Positions 7,388-17,112 of a stretch of 40,628 bases of DNA are shown here, piece by piece (within the stretch, counting starts at the first letter, position 1; every line of letters starts with the position of its first letter). The notes under the pieces were generated by a model, which made no database searches, had not been told where the DNA came from, and worked only from the letters and a program-made list of their open reading frames with translations. Source of the DNA: Bordetella parapertussis (lineage in GTDB: Bacteria > Pseudomonadota > Gammaproteobacteria > Burkholderiales > SG8-41); contig CAMDRT010000040.1 in the NCBI GenBank assembly GCA_945906815.1, positions 1 to 40,628 on the forward strand, given 5' to 3'. The translations under genes were made by a program, and so were the position numbers.

Positions 7388-8569
7388 ATGATGCTTACTC
7401 CTCTGCGTATACTCACACTGCTGTGCACGCTGCTGAGTGTGGCGGCCCTGATCTCCGCTTGCGACAAACCCGCCGCTGGCCCGCCGGGCGGCGGCATGCC
7501 GCCAGCGCAGGTGTCGGTCATCACCGTGGAAAAACGCGATGTGCCGGTGCGTTATGAGTATGTGGCGCAGACCGCCGGTTATCGCGAAGTGGAAGTGCGC
7601 GCACGGGTGACCGGCATACTGCAAAAGCGCGCTTATCGCGAGGGTGCTGCGGTCACAAAAGGGCAATCCTTGTTTAGCGTAGACCCCGCGCAGTTTCAGG
7701 TGGCGCTGGCCAAAGCCGAAGCGGATTTAGCGGTGGCCGATGTGCGCCTGGCGCAGGCGCGGCGCGAACTCGCGCGCCTGAAGCCGGTGCGCGAGGCCAA
7801 GGCTATCAGTCAAAAGGAACTCGACGATGCGGTTTCCGCCGAGCAGGTGACCGAGGCCGAAGTGAAAAGCGCCCGGGCGCGGGTGAGCGAAGCACAGCTT
7901 AATCTTTCATACACGCGGGTGGAATCACCGATCGCCGGCATGGCCGGGCGCGCGGCGGTGTCCGAAGGCGCGCTGGTATCAGGGCCCAACGTGTTGCTGA
8001 CGACAGTGACGCAGACCGATCCGATGTATGTGATTTTTGGCGTCCCTGACCGCGAGCATCTGGCGCTGCGCCGCGATGTGGATTTGGGCCGCTTGCGGCT
8101 GCCCGCCGGCCGCCAGTTTCAGGCGCGTGTGCGGCTCGCTGATGGCAGCTTGTATGAGGGCGTGGGGGTGCTGGATTTTACCGATGCGCGCGTCAACCCG
8201 CACACCGGAACCACCGAATCCCGCGCAGAGTTTTCCAATAAAAACAATATCTTACGTTCTGGAGAATTCGTGCGCATCGTCCTCGATGGCGCGCTGCGGC
8301 CGGACGCCATAGTGCTGCCGCAGCGCGCGCTGCTGGAAAGTCCCCAAGGCAAATTTGTCTACGTGGTGGGTGCCGATAACAAGGCCGAAGCGCGGCCGGT
8401 TGAAGCCGGCGAGTGGACGGACGAGGGCTGGGTGATCCACAGCGGCCTCAAAGCGGGCGAGCGCGTCATTGTCGATGGCGTGATGAAAATCGGCCCCGGC
8501 GCGCCAGTGCAGATTGCAGCGCCTGCGCCGGCGGCCGCCGCAGCCGCAGCCGCAGCCAGCAAAAAATAA
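7388..8569 (+). CDS. RND efflux periplasmic adaptor lipoprotein (MexA/AcrA type)
   Basis: Membrane-fusion subunit of a tripartite RND multidrug pump, linking the inner-membrane permease to the outer-membrane channel. It is 393 aa from the ATGATG at 7388. The signal peptide has a lipobox, LISAC, with Cys25 as the expected lipidated residue. The biotinyl-lipoyl half motifs are split around an alpha-hairpin (KAEADLAVADVRLAQARREL and SEAQLNLSYTRVESPIAG). A beta-barrel and a membrane-proximal domain follow. The C terminus ends in a run of Ala and Lys residues, probably disordered. The permease starts 15 bp downstream and the operon continues to the outer-membrane factor. Confidence 0.95.
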   Translation: MMLTPLRILTLLCTLLSVAALISACDKPAAGPPGGGMPPAQVSVITVEKRDVPVRYEYVAQTAGYREVEVRARVTGILQKRAYREGAAVTKGQSLFSVDPAQFQVALAKAEADLAVADVRLAQARRELARLKPVREAKAISQKELDDAVSAEQVTEAEVKSARARVSEAQLNLSYTRVESPIAGMAGRAAVSEGALVSGPNVLLTTVTQTDPMYVIFGVPDREHLALRRDVDLGRLRLPAGRQFQARVRLADGSLYEGVGVLDFTDARVNPHTGTTESRAEFSNKNNILRSGEFVRIVLDGALRPDAIVLPQRALLESPQGKFVYVVGADNKAEARPVEAGEWTDEGWVIHSGLKAGERVIVDGVMKIGPGAPVQIAAPAPAAAAAAAAASKK

Positions 8570-8584
8570 ACACGCACAGACGCC

Positions 8585-11500
8585 ATGATTTCGCGCTACT
8601 TCATAGACCGCCCAATCTTCGCGGCGGTGCTGTCGATTTTTATTGTCATCGCCGGTCTGGCGGCGATACGCATACTGCCGATCGCGCAGTATCCCGAAAT
8701 CGCGCCGCCGGTAGTGACAGTGCGCGCCATTTATCCGGGCGCATCGGCGCAGGTGCTCGAACAGAGCGTGGCCGCGCCGCTGGAAAATCAGATCAACGGC
8801 GTCGAGAACATGCTCTACATGAACTCGACGTCCACCGCGCAGGGCGTGGTCGAAATCAAAGTGACTTTTGAGATCGGCGCGGATGTCGATACCGCCGCGC
8901 TCAACGTCAACAATCGCGTCAAGCAGGTCGAGCCGCGCCTGCCGCAGGAAGTGCGCCGTCAGGGCGTCACCGTCGAAAAAGGCTCCTCGTCATTCCTGCA
9001 GGTGCTGGCATTCACTTCGCCTGACGCGCGCCACAGCGATTTGTTCATCTCGAATTACGTCACGCTCCATGTGCTCGATTCATTAAAGCGCATACGCGGC
9101 ACCACCAATGTGCAGATTTTCGGCGCCAAGGATTACGCCATGCGCATCTGGCTGCGACCCGACCGCATGGCGCAGTTGAAAGTGACCTCCAACGACATCA
9201 TCCGTGCCGTGAACGAGCAGAACGCGCAGTTCGCAGCCGGCAAAATCGGCCAGGCGCCCACCGGCGGTCCGCAAGAACTGGTCTACAGCATCACCACCCG
9301 AGGCCGGCTCAGCGAACCCAGCGAGTTTGAAAATATCATCGTGCGCGCCCATGCCGATGGCTCGGTGTTGAAACTGAAGGACGTGGCGCGGGTTGAACTG
9401 GGGGCGAAAGACTACGAATTCATCGGTCGCGTGAACGGCAAGTCGGCGACGCTGATCGGCATTTTTCTGCAACCCAACGCCAATGCGCTGGATACCGCGG
9501 AGCGGGTGAAGGCGGAGATGGCGCGTCTGGCGCAAAGTTATCCGCAGGGCTTGCAGCACCATGTGGTGTACGACACCACACGCTTTGTCAAAGTGTCGAT
9601 CCGCGAAGTGCTGATCACGCTGGCTGAAGCGATGGCGCTGGTGTTTCTGGTGGTGTTTTTATTTTTGCAAAACTGGCGCGCGACGCTGATTCCGTTCGCC
9701 GCCGTGCCGGTGTCGCTGATCGGCACCTTCGCCGGGCTGACGCTGCTCGGCTACTCGATCAACACGTTGACGCTGTTTGGCATGGTGCTCGCCATTGGCA
9801 TCGTGGTGGACGATGCGATTGTGGTGCTTGAAAACGTCGAGCGCATCATGCACGAAGAACATCTGCACGCGCGCGAAGCCGCATTCAAGGCGATGGGTGA
9901 AGTCACGCGCCCGGTGATCGCGATCATGCTGACTTTATGCGCGGTGTTTGTGCCGATTGCGTTCCTCGGCGGGCTGACCGGAGAACTGTATCGCCAGTTC
10001 GCGGTGACGATTTCGATAGCGGTGGTGATTTCCGGCCTGGTCGCGCTGACCTTGACACCGAGTCTGTGCGTGCTGATTTTGAAGCGCGAGCAGCGTGCAC
10101 CGGGACGCTGCTTTCGCTGGTTCAACGGCTGGTTTGCCCGCATCACCGGGCGTTACGTCGATGGCGTGACGTGGATGTTGCGCCGTGGCGCGGTGGGCGC
10201 GATGTTGTTTGTCGGCATGGTGGCAATCACGTTCGGGCTGTGGCGCGCCACGCCCGGCTCGCTGGTGCCCGACGAAGATCAGGGCTACTACATTGCGGCG
10301 GTGTTTTTACCCGACGGCGCCACGCTGGAACGCACCGACAAAGTGGTGAACCAGGTGGTCGATATCATCAAGTCCAATCCGGCGAACGAAAACGCGGTGG
10401 CCTTCACCGGCATGGATTTTCTCGGCGGTGGCTTTCGCAACAGCGCAGCCACTATTTTCGTCACGCAAAAACACTGGGACGAGCGCAAGATTACGACGCC
10501 GCAACTGGTGGGCGACTTTTTCATGAAGACCGGGCATATCAAGGAGGCGCTGATACTGGGCTTCGCGCCGCCGCCCATATTCGGGCTGGGCAATGCGGGT
10601 GGCTTCGAGTTTTACCTGCAAAACCGTGGCGACGGCGGCGCGCCACGCTTGTTTGAAGTGACGCAGCAACTGCTGGGCGCGGTGGCGAAGGACGGCACGT
10701 TCGCCTTCGTCAACACACTGTGGCGCGCCAACGTGCCGCAGCTTTATCTCGATGTGGACCGTGAAAAAGCCAAGACCACCGGCGTGTCGCTGGATGAACT
10801 CTACGGCACGCTGGCCTCTACGCTGGGCACTTACTATGTGAATGACTACTACCAGTCGGGCCGCACCTGGCAGGTGCTGATGTCAGCCGAGCCCGCGTTT
10901 CGCAAACGTCCCGAAGATATTTCCGCGATGTTTGTGCGCTCCGATCAGGGGCGCATGGTGTCGCTGGGCGCGCTGGCAACGGTGCGTTATGCTTCAGGCC
11001 CGGATTCGATGGAGCGTTTCAACAATCTGCCAGCGGTAAAAATATTCGGCTCGGCGCTGCCCGGCTTCAGTTCAGGCCAGGCGCTTGAACGCATGGAAAA
11101 AATCGCGCGCGAAACGCTGCCGCCGGAATTTACATTCGACTGGGGCGGCGCATCGTTTCAGGAAAAGCGCTCCGGCGGAACCTCGCTGCTGGCGCTGGGC
11201 CTCGCGGCGCTGATGGTGTTTTTAATCCTCGCTGCGCAGTACGATAAATGGTCATTGCCACTGGCGGTGCTGCTGGCGCTGCCGTTCGGCACCTTCGGCG
11301 CGCTGGCAGCGATTTTTATCAATAACCTGCTACCGCTGCCCTACTACATGGCGCAGGGTGTGCCGTGGCTGCAGGGACTGTTGTCGCCGCTGGCCGGCGT
11401 CGCGCGTCTTTCCAACGACGTGTATTTCCAGATTGGTCTGGTGACGCTGCTGGGACTCGCCGCGAAAAATGCGATCCTGATCGTCGAGTACGCGGTGCTG

Positions 11501-11857
11501 AAAAAACACCAGGGGTATTCGACATCCGCCGCCGCGATTGAAGCCGCGCGCCTGCGCTTCCGGCCGATATTGATGACCTCGCTCGCGTTTATCCTGGGCG
11601 TCGCGCCGCTGGCGTTTTCAACCGGCGCCGGCGCGGGAGCGCGTCACTCGGCAGGCACCGGTGTGATGGGCGGCATGCTGGCGGCGACTTTTCTGGCGAT
11701 ATTTTTTATTCCCTGGTTTTATAAATTGATCGTCGATCGCAAATTGTCCGACGTGCGCTCGACCCAAGAAATCGAGGATGAGGTTGCGCATCATCGGCAG
11801 CAGGCGCACGCGCTACCCCACCACCCCTCTGTGAGAGGGACGCGCCATGATACATAA
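8585..11857 (+). CDS. RND multidrug efflux permease, HAE1 family (AcrB/MexB type)
   Basis: Inner-membrane proton/drug antiporter of 1090 aa, the usual size being about 1050. It starts MISRYFIDRPIFAAVLS, typical of HAE1 pumps. The proton-relay aspartates of TM4 are Asp409 and Asp410 in GIVVDDAIVV. The TM10 lysine is present in LAAKNAILIVEYA. Two large periplasmic loops with the EKGSSSFLQV and GATLERTDKVV segments are in the expected places. The last 45 residues are polar and extend past TM12. Its end overlaps the start of the outer-membrane factor gene by 11 bases, so the subunits are translationally linked. The substrate range cannot be predicted. Confidence 0.96.
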   Translation: MISRYFIDRPIFAAVLSIFIVIAGLAAIRILPIAQYPEIAPPVVTVRAIYPGASAQVLEQSVAAPLENQINGVENMLYMNSTSTAQGVVEIKVTFEIGADVDTAALNVNNRVKQVEPRLPQEVRRQGVTVEKGSSSFLQVLAFTSPDARHSDLFISNYVTLHVLDSLKRIRGTTNVQIFGAKDYAMRIWLRPDRMAQLKVTSNDIIRAVNEQNAQFAAGKIGQAPTGGPQELVYSITTRGRLSEPSEFENIIVRAHADGSVLKLKDVARVELGAKDYEFIGRVNGKSATLIGIFLQPNANALDTAERVKAEMARLAQSYPQGLQHHVVYDTTRFVKVSIREVLITLAEAMALVFLVVFLFLQNWRATLIPFAAVPVSLIGTFAGLTLLGYSINTLTLFGMVLAIGIVVDDAIVVLENVERIMHEEHLHAREAAFKAMGEVTRPVIAIMLTLCAVFVPIAFLGGLTGELYRQFAVTISIAVVISGLVALTLTPSLCVLILKREQRAPGRCFRWFNGWFARITGRYVDGVTWMLRRGAVGAMLFVGMVAITFGLWRATPGSLVPDEDQGYYIAAVFLPDGATLERTDKVVNQVVDIIKSNPANENAVAFTGMDFLGGGFRNSAATIFVTQKHWDERKITTPQLVGDFFMKTGHIKEALILGFAPPPIFGLGNAGGFEFYLQNRGDGGAPRLFEVTQQLLGAVAKDGTFAFVNTLWRANVPQLYLDVDREKAKTTGVSLDELYGTLASTLGTYYVNDYYQSGRTWQVLMSAEPAFRKRPEDISAMFVRSDQGRMVSLGALATVRYASGPDSMERFNNLPAVKIFGSALPGFSSGQALERMEKIARETLPPEFTFDWGGASFQEKRSGGTSLLALGLAALMVFLILAAQYDKWSLPLAVLLALPFGTFGALAAIFINNLLPLPYYMAQGVPWLQGLLSPLAGVARLSNDVYFQIGLVTLLGLAAKNAILIVEYAVLKKHQGYSTSAAAIEAARLRFRPILMTSLAFILGVAPLAFSTGAGAGARHSAGTGVMGGMLAATFLAIFFIPWFYKLIVDRKLSDVRSTQEIEDEVAHHRQQAHALPHHPSVRGTRHDT

Positions 11858-13328
11858 GCTATTGTTTTTATTGTTCTTTTTATCTTGGATCACAGGGTGC
11901 TCCCTGGTGCCCGGTTACCAGCGCCCGGCGTCAGAACTGCCCGCGGCATGGCAGGCAGCGCCCGCGCAAAGCTTGCCGGTAGGCGAACGCTGGTGGACGC
12001 TGTACCAGGACAGCGCGCTCGATGCGCTGATCGCCGAAGCGTTTGCACACAACCGCGATCTCGCGCTGGCGGCTGCGCGCGTGGACGAAGCGCGCGCGCT
12101 GGCGCGGGTGGCCAACGCGCCCATGTTTCCGTCGCTCGACGCCACCGCGCAGCGTGATCGCACGCGCTCATCCGAAGTATCACCGCTGCCGATTCCTGCG
12201 AGCGCCCTCGAGCGCAGCGGTTATCGTGCGCAACTCAATGTCGCCTATGAGTTCGATTTGTGGGGACGCCTGCGCGGCGCTAGCCATGCCGCGCGCGCGG
12301 AAGTGCTGGCGACTGACGCCGCGCGTGACACCGTGCGCCTGGCTCTCGGTGCGGATGTGGTGCGCGCGTATTTCACGCTGCTCGCGCTGGATGAGCAGAT
12401 CGCGGTAACACACCGTGCGCTGGCGTTGCGTGATGACCATCTGCGGTTGCAGCGCGTGCGGCATACGGCGGGACTGATCGGCGATTATCCGTTGCGGCAA
12501 CTCGAAGCCGAAGTCGCGGCGGCACAGGCACAATTGCCGGCGCTGGAGCGCAGCCGCACCACCGAGGAACTGGTGCTGGCCGTGCTGCTGGGGCGCAGCC
12601 CGCGCGCACTCAGCGCATCCACAGTGAAGCGCAGTGCGGTGCACGATGCAGCGCCGCCCGCAGTGGCGCCTGAAGGTTTGCCGTCGGATTTATTGCTGCG
12701 CCGCCCGGACATCGCTCACGCGGAACAGCGCCTGATCGCGGTAAATGCCCGCATCGCGGTGGCGCGCGCCGCGCTGTTTCCACGCATCGCGCTCACCGGC
12801 TATCTGGGCGGCGAGAGCGTCTCTCTGCGCGACCTGCTGTCCGGCCCGGCGTTGATGTGGCAACTTGCGTTGGGTCTGACGCAGCCGATTTTTCAGGCGG
12901 GCCGCGCGGCGAGCGAAATGGCCGCCATCCAGGCACGCGAGCAACAAGCGCTTGCGCAGTATCAAAAAGCGGTGCAGGAAGCGTTTCGCGAAGTGCAGCA
13001 GGCACTTGCCGCACAGACGCGCGCACGCGAGATTTTCGAGGCGGAAGCCACGCGCGCAGTGGCGCTGCGCGACGCCGTGCGGCTGGCGCGCATCCGCTAT
13101 GACAACGGTCTCGTCAGCCAGTTGGAAGTGATCGATGCCGAACGCCATCTGCTGGCGGCGAATTTGAATCGTGCGGATGCGCTGCGCGCGCGGCGGGTGG
13201 CGGTGGCTGACGTGGTGCGGGCACTGGGTGGGGGGGTGGAGCGGGAAATAGGCGCAGTCTGGCTCGCGGACATGCCGCTATCATTGTTGTGCATGCCGGT
13301 TCACGAGCATTCCCGCCATCTGCGCTAA
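11847..13328 (+). CDS. Outer-membrane efflux lipoprotein, NodT/OprM family
   Basis: Trimeric channel-tunnel subunit (493 aa) that completes the RND pump. The lipoprotein signal peptide ends WITGC with Cys18. The mature part has the two OEP repeats: PAAWQ...ERWWTLYQD at the front, a long periplasmic alpha-barrel, LLLRRPDIAHAEQRLIAVNA at the repeat boundary (about residue 285), and a second barrel ending DNGLVSQLEVIDAERHLLAAN. GAGAGGGA nine bases before the ATG is a good ribosome site. The last 25 residues after ALGGGVE are unlike most OprM tails and include a Cys and several His; this may be a short drift past the usual stop. Confidence 0.94.
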   Translation: MIHKLLFLLFFLSWITGCSLVPGYQRPASELPAAWQAAPAQSLPVGERWWTLYQDSALDALIAEAFAHNRDLALAAARVDEARALARVANAPMFPSLDATAQRDRTRSSEVSPLPIPASALERSGYRAQLNVAYEFDLWGRLRGASHAARAEVLATDAARDTVRLALGADVVRAYFTLLALDEQIAVTHRALALRDDHLRLQRVRHTAGLIGDYPLRQLEAEVAAAQAQLPALERSRTTEELVLAVLLGRSPRALSASTVKRSAVHDAAPPAVAPEGLPSDLLLRRPDIAHAEQRLIAVNARIAVARAALFPRIALTGYLGGESVSLRDLLSGPALMWQLALGLTQPIFQAGRAASEMAAIQAREQQALAQYQKAVQEAFREVQQALAAQTRAREIFEAEATRAVALRDAVRLARIRYDNGLVSQLEVIDAERHLLAANLNRADALRARRVAVADVVRALGGGVEREIGAVWLADMPLSLLCMPVHEHSRHLR

Positions 13329-13354
13329 ACTAATGCTGGACAAGGAGTGCCTAA

Positions 13355-14341
13355 ATGAAGACTCTCAGGGTACGCACGCGATGGCTAGGGGGGCTCATCT
13401 TGAGCGCAATGGCCACAATGGGCGCAGGCGCGGCGGCGCAGCAGGACTACCCCAATAAGCCGATACGCTTCATCAGTCCGTATGCGCCGGGCGGCAGCAC
13501 CAGCTTCACTGCACGCCTGATCGGACAGCATCTCACCGAGGTGTGGGGACAGCCGGTGGTGGTGGACAATCGGCCCGGGGCCAACACCGTCATCGGCACC
13601 CTGGCGGCCGTGAAATCACGCGCGGACGGCTACACCATCGTGACCCTGGGCGGCACCCTGGCGGGCAATCACTTGCTGCTGAAGACGCCGCCCTACGATG
13701 CACTGAAGGACATCGCGCCCATTGCCACCATATTGAGCTACGAGAATGTGCTGGTGCTGCCGCCCTCGCTGCCGGTGCATAACGTGCAGGAACTGATCGC
13801 GCTGGCGAAAGCGAAGCCGGAGCAGATTACCTACGGCAGCTCCAGCACCGGCGGCCCGACCCATCTGCTGGCTGAACTTTTCAACACCGTGGCGGGCATC
13901 AAGACGCGGCACATTCCCTACAAAGGCGGCGCGCCCGCGGTGGTGGATCTGATGGGCGGGCATATACATTTCTTCTTCTCCAATCCCGCCAACGTCGCCA
14001 CGCAAATCAAGAGCGGACGGCTGCGGGCGATCGCGGTCACCGGGCAGGCTCGCACCGCGGCCTTTCCCGACGTTCCTACCTTCACCGAGGCAGGGCTACC
14101 GGCCATGACCTTGACCAATTGGCAGGGCGTGGGCGGACCAGCCGGCATCCCGCAGCCCATCATTGACAAGCTATCTGCCGAGATCCGAAAGCTTGCGGCT
14201 CTGGCGGATACCAAGGAAAAGCTCAGCGCCCAGGGGTTTGATCCCTACTACCACAACCCGCAACAAACCGCCGCGCTCATCCGCACGGATATCGCCCGCT
14301 ACGGCAAGATCATCAAGGACGCGAACATCAAGGTAGAGTAA
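13355..14341 (+). CDS. Bug/TctC family TTT receptor (copy 2), head of a catabolic operon
   Basis: Exported receptor of 328 aa with a signal peptide ending GAGAAAQQ. The first ligand loop is YPNKPIRFISPYAPGGSTS. The Asp that usually follows PGGxx is Ser here, which may alter ligand binding. VVDNRPGANTVIG, RADGYT and RHIPYKGGAP follow as in other members. AAGGAG eight bases upstream of the ATG supports the start. It is 23 bp upstream of an amidohydrolase gene and clearly heads the operon of amidohydrolase, M20 hydrolase and glutathione transferase, so its ligand is probably the substrate or a product of those enzymes. Confidence 0.92.
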   Translation: MKTLRVRTRWLGGLILSAMATMGAGAAAQQDYPNKPIRFISPYAPGGSTSFTARLIGQHLTEVWGQPVVVDNRPGANTVIGTLAAVKSRADGYTIVTLGGTLAGNHLLLKTPPYDALKDIAPIATILSYENVLVLPPSLPVHNVQELIALAKAKPEQITYGSSSTGGPTHLLAELFNTVAGIKTRHIPYKGGAPAVVDLMGGHIHFFFSNPANVATQIKSGRLRAIAVTGQARTAAFPDVPTFTEAGLPAMTLTNWQGVGGPAGIPQPIIDKLSAEIRKLAALADTKEKLSAQGFDPYYHNPQQTAALIRTDIARYGKIIKDANIKVE

Positions 14342-14364
14342 CGCTTTGCCACGGAGGTGCCGCT

Positions 14365-15816
14365 ATGACGACCCACGCTCAGTCCGACGCCCGCAAGATT
14401 CGCAGCCGCCTGAACCATCCCATCGTCGACGCCGACGGCCACTGGGCGGAATACCACCCACAAATGCGTCAGGCGTTTCGCCGCATCGGCGGCGACCTCG
14501 CGGTCGAGGCGCTGGACATGGCAAGCGCGCGCGTGCCCCGATCGCTCGCCATGTCCGTGGCCGAGCGACGGCGCCGCCGCATCGGCCAGGAGGCGTTCTG
14601 GTTCCTGCCGACGAAGAACACGCTCGACCGGGCGACCGCCATGATGCCGCGGCTACTCTACGAGCGTCTCGACGAAATCGGCCTCGACTTCTGCGTCATC
14701 TACCCCACCGCTGCGCTCGGCTACTACCGTCTGCCGTCGGAGCAGCATCGCCGCGCGCTGTGCCGTGCCTACAACACCTACACCGCTGAGCAGTTTCGTC
14801 CCTACGGCGATCGCATCATACCGGCTGCGATTATCCCGATGTATACGCCGGAAGAAGCCATCGAGGAGCTCGAATTCGCGTCCAAGCAGCTCGGTCTGCG
14901 CGTGGTCATGATGGGCAGCCTCATCCGCCGCCCGGTGCCGGCGCTGGTGGCAGAGCATCCCGAGGCGTCGAAGTTCGTCGAGTGGTACGACGCGATCGGC
15001 ATCGACAGCGAACACGACTACGATCCGGTGTGGGCCAAGTGTTGCGAGCTGAAGATCGCGCCGAGTTTTCACAACAGCGCGCGCTCGATCCTGCTGCGCA
15101 ACTCGCCGTCGAACTTCTGCTACAACCACATCGGTCACTTCGCCTCGGCGAGCGAAGCCATGGCCAAGGCGCTGTTCTTCGGCGGCGTCACGCGCCGCTT
15201 CCCGCAACTGAACTTCGCGTTTCTCGAAGGCGGTGTAGGCTGGGCCAGCTCGCTCTATGCGGATCTCATTGGGCACTGGGAGAAGCGCAATCGGCAGGCG
15301 CTCGAGAACACCAATCCGGCGCGCCTCGATCACGCGGGCCTGCTGGCGCTGGCGCAAAAGTACGCGCAGCCTGCGATGCTGCAGGCGCTGCAGCGCGGTG
15401 AAGGGCTGGACGATAACGGCAACGGCACCGGCGGCGTCGAGGATCTCGACGACTATTCCCGCTGCAAGATCACGCGCAAGGAAGACTTTCTCGATCTGTA
15501 TGTGGCGCGCTACTACTTCGGCTGCGAAGCGGACGATCCGATCAACGCCTGGGCATTCAATCGCAAGGCGCTGCCGATGGGTGCGCGCCTGAATGCGTTC
15601 TTCAGCTCGGACATCGGTCACTTCGACGTGCCGGACATGACCGAGGTGGTACCCGAAGCGTACGAACTGGTCGAGCACGGCCTGCTCAACGACGACGATT
15701 TCCGCGATTTCATGTTCGCCAACGCGGTGCGCTTCTGGGGTCGTACCAACCCGGATTTTTTCAAGGGCACCGTGGTCGAGAAGCAGGCGGCTGAAGTGCT
15801 GGCAGCAACGCCATGA
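14365..15816 (+). CDS. Metal-dependent amidohydrolase (amidohydrolase_2, ACMSD-like)
   Basis: TIM-barrel metal enzyme of 483 aa, related to the ACMSD/amidohydrolase_2 group that carries out hydrolysis or non-oxidative decarboxylation. The first metal motif is DADGHW (Asp22, Asp24, His26). Further ligands are probably the His of PSFHNSA, a His of NHIGHFA, and the late Asp of SSDIGHFD. It is longer than the 330-400 aa norm, with extra sequence at about residues 320-400. GGAGGTG ahead of the ATG is a strong ribosome site. The stop overlaps the start of the M20 hydrolase by four bases (ATGA). The substrate is unknown; the neighbours point to an amide- or ureido-containing compound. Confidence 0.88.
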   Translation: MTTHAQSDARKIRSRLNHPIVDADGHWAEYHPQMRQAFRRIGGDLAVEALDMASARVPRSLAMSVAERRRRRIGQEAFWFLPTKNTLDRATAMMPRLLYERLDEIGLDFCVIYPTAALGYYRLPSEQHRRALCRAYNTYTAEQFRPYGDRIIPAAIIPMYTPEEAIEELEFASKQLGLRVVMMGSLIRRPVPALVAEHPEASKFVEWYDAIGIDSEHDYDPVWAKCCELKIAPSFHNSARSILLRNSPSNFCYNHIGHFASASEAMAKALFFGGVTRRFPQLNFAFLEGGVGWASSLYADLIGHWEKRNRQALENTNPARLDHAGLLALAQKYAQPAMLQALQRGEGLDDNGNGTGGVEDLDDYSRCKITRKEDFLDLYVARYYFGCEADDPINAWAFNRKALPMGARLNAFFSSDIGHFDVPDMTEVVPEAYELVEHGLLNDDDFRDFMFANAVRFWGRTNPDFFKGTVVEKQAAEVLAATP

Positions 15817-17066
15817 AGACCGCTCCGAATGTCGTGCAGGTCGATGGCGCGCGGCTCTGGCGCTCGCTCATGGCGCTTGCCCGTATCGGTGCCACACCCA
15901 AAGGCGGCGTCAAGCGCATCACGCTGACGGCACTCGACCGGCAGGGGCGCGACCAGTTCGTCGCCTGGGCACAGGAAGCCGGCATGCGTGTGCGACTGGA
16001 TGCGATCGGCAATATCTTCGCGCATCGCGCGGGCGAGGACGACAGCCTGCCGCCGGTCATGACCGGCAGCCATCTCGATACGCAACCCTCGGGCGGCAAG
16101 TTCGACGGCGCTTACGGCGTGATGGCCGGGCTCGAAGTGGTGCGCCGCTTGAATGAGCTCGGCATCCGCACCCGTGCACCGATAGAAGTTGTGGCCTGGA
16201 CCAATGAGGAAGGCTCGCGCTTCGTGCCGACGATGATGGGCTCAGGCGTGTTCGCTGCGGTTTACGATGTCCACACCATGCACGCACAAAAGGATGGCGA
16301 CGGCGTGAGCGTAGGTGAGGCGCTCACCGCCATAGGTTATCAGGGCGATGCGAAACCGATCGCGGTGGGCGCGTATTTCGAGGCGCATATCGAGCAGGGT
16401 CCGGTACTCGAGAACACCGGGACTGTCATCGGCGCGGTGCAGGGCGCGCTCGGCCAGCGCTGGTTCGATGTCGAGATCACCGGGCAGGATGCGCATGCGG
16501 GTCCGACACCTATGGCACTGCGTCAGGACGCGCTGCTCGCTGCCAGCCGCCTGGTGATCGAAACCAACCGCGTCGCCTGTACCTACCCGGACAACGCGCG
16601 CGCCACGGTCGGCCACCTGCGCGTGCTGCCGAACTCGAGGAATGTGGTGCCCGGCAAGGTCCATCTGACTCTGGACGTACGCAACGCCAAAGATGAGACC
16701 CTGCTGGCGATGGTCGCGCAGCTGAAAGCAGCGGCGACAACCATCGCCGCCGAATGCCGCTGCACCATCGAGATCACAGAAATTCTTTATTTCGCGCCCA
16801 GCCATTTCGACCCTGCGCTCGTCGACAGCGTGCGTCAGTCGGCGCAGGCGTTAGGCCTGTCGTGCCGCGACATCGTCAGCGGTGCGGCCCACGATGCGGT
16901 GTACCTGAACCGCATCGCGCCTACCGCGATGATCTTTGTGCCTTGCGAGGGAGGCTTGTCGCACAACGAACTGGAAAACGCGCGCCCCGACGATATCGCG
17001 GCCGGCGCCAGCGTGCTCATCAATGCTATGCTCGCTGCAGCAGGCGTGGCCGAACAGGCCGTCTGA
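15813..17066 (+). CDS. Zn-dependent M20-family amidase/carbamoylase (N-carbamoyl-L-amino acid hydrolase-like)
   Basis: Hydantoinase/carbamoylase-type member of peptidase family M20 (417 aa). Family members remove carbamoyl or related groups from N-carbamoyl amino acids, beta-ureidopropionate or allantoate. The metal-binding residues are all visible: His87 in GSHLDTQPSGGKFDG, Asp98 in the same motif, the Glu pair of TNEEGSRF (132-133), His192 in EAHIEQG, and a C-terminal His in GGLSHNE. The lid domain with GQDAHAGPTPM is present. Start and stop are tightly packed: a four-base overlap with the upstream gene and the GST gene 46 bp downstream. It is cytosolic, with no signal peptide. Confidence 0.92.
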   Translation: MKTAPNVVQVDGARLWRSLMALARIGATPKGGVKRITLTALDRQGRDQFVAWAQEAGMRVRLDAIGNIFAHRAGEDDSLPPVMTGSHLDTQPSGGKFDGAYGVMAGLEVVRRLNELGIRTRAPIEVVAWTNEEGSRFVPTMMGSGVFAAVYDVHTMHAQKDGDGVSVGEALTAIGYQGDAKPIAVGAYFEAHIEQGPVLENTGTVIGAVQGALGQRWFDVEITGQDAHAGPTPMALRQDALLAASRLVIETNRVACTYPDNARATVGHLRVLPNSRNVVPGKVHLTLDVRNAKDETLLAMVAQLKAAATTIAAECRCTIEITEILYFAPSHFDPALVDSVRQSAQALGLSCRDIVSGAAHDAVYLNRIAPTAMIFVPCEGGLSHNELENARPDDIAAGASVLINAMLAAAGVAEQAV

Positions 17067-17112
17067 ACACCGACATAACGCAGTTAATCTTGTACAAGCA
17101 GGAAGGAACACT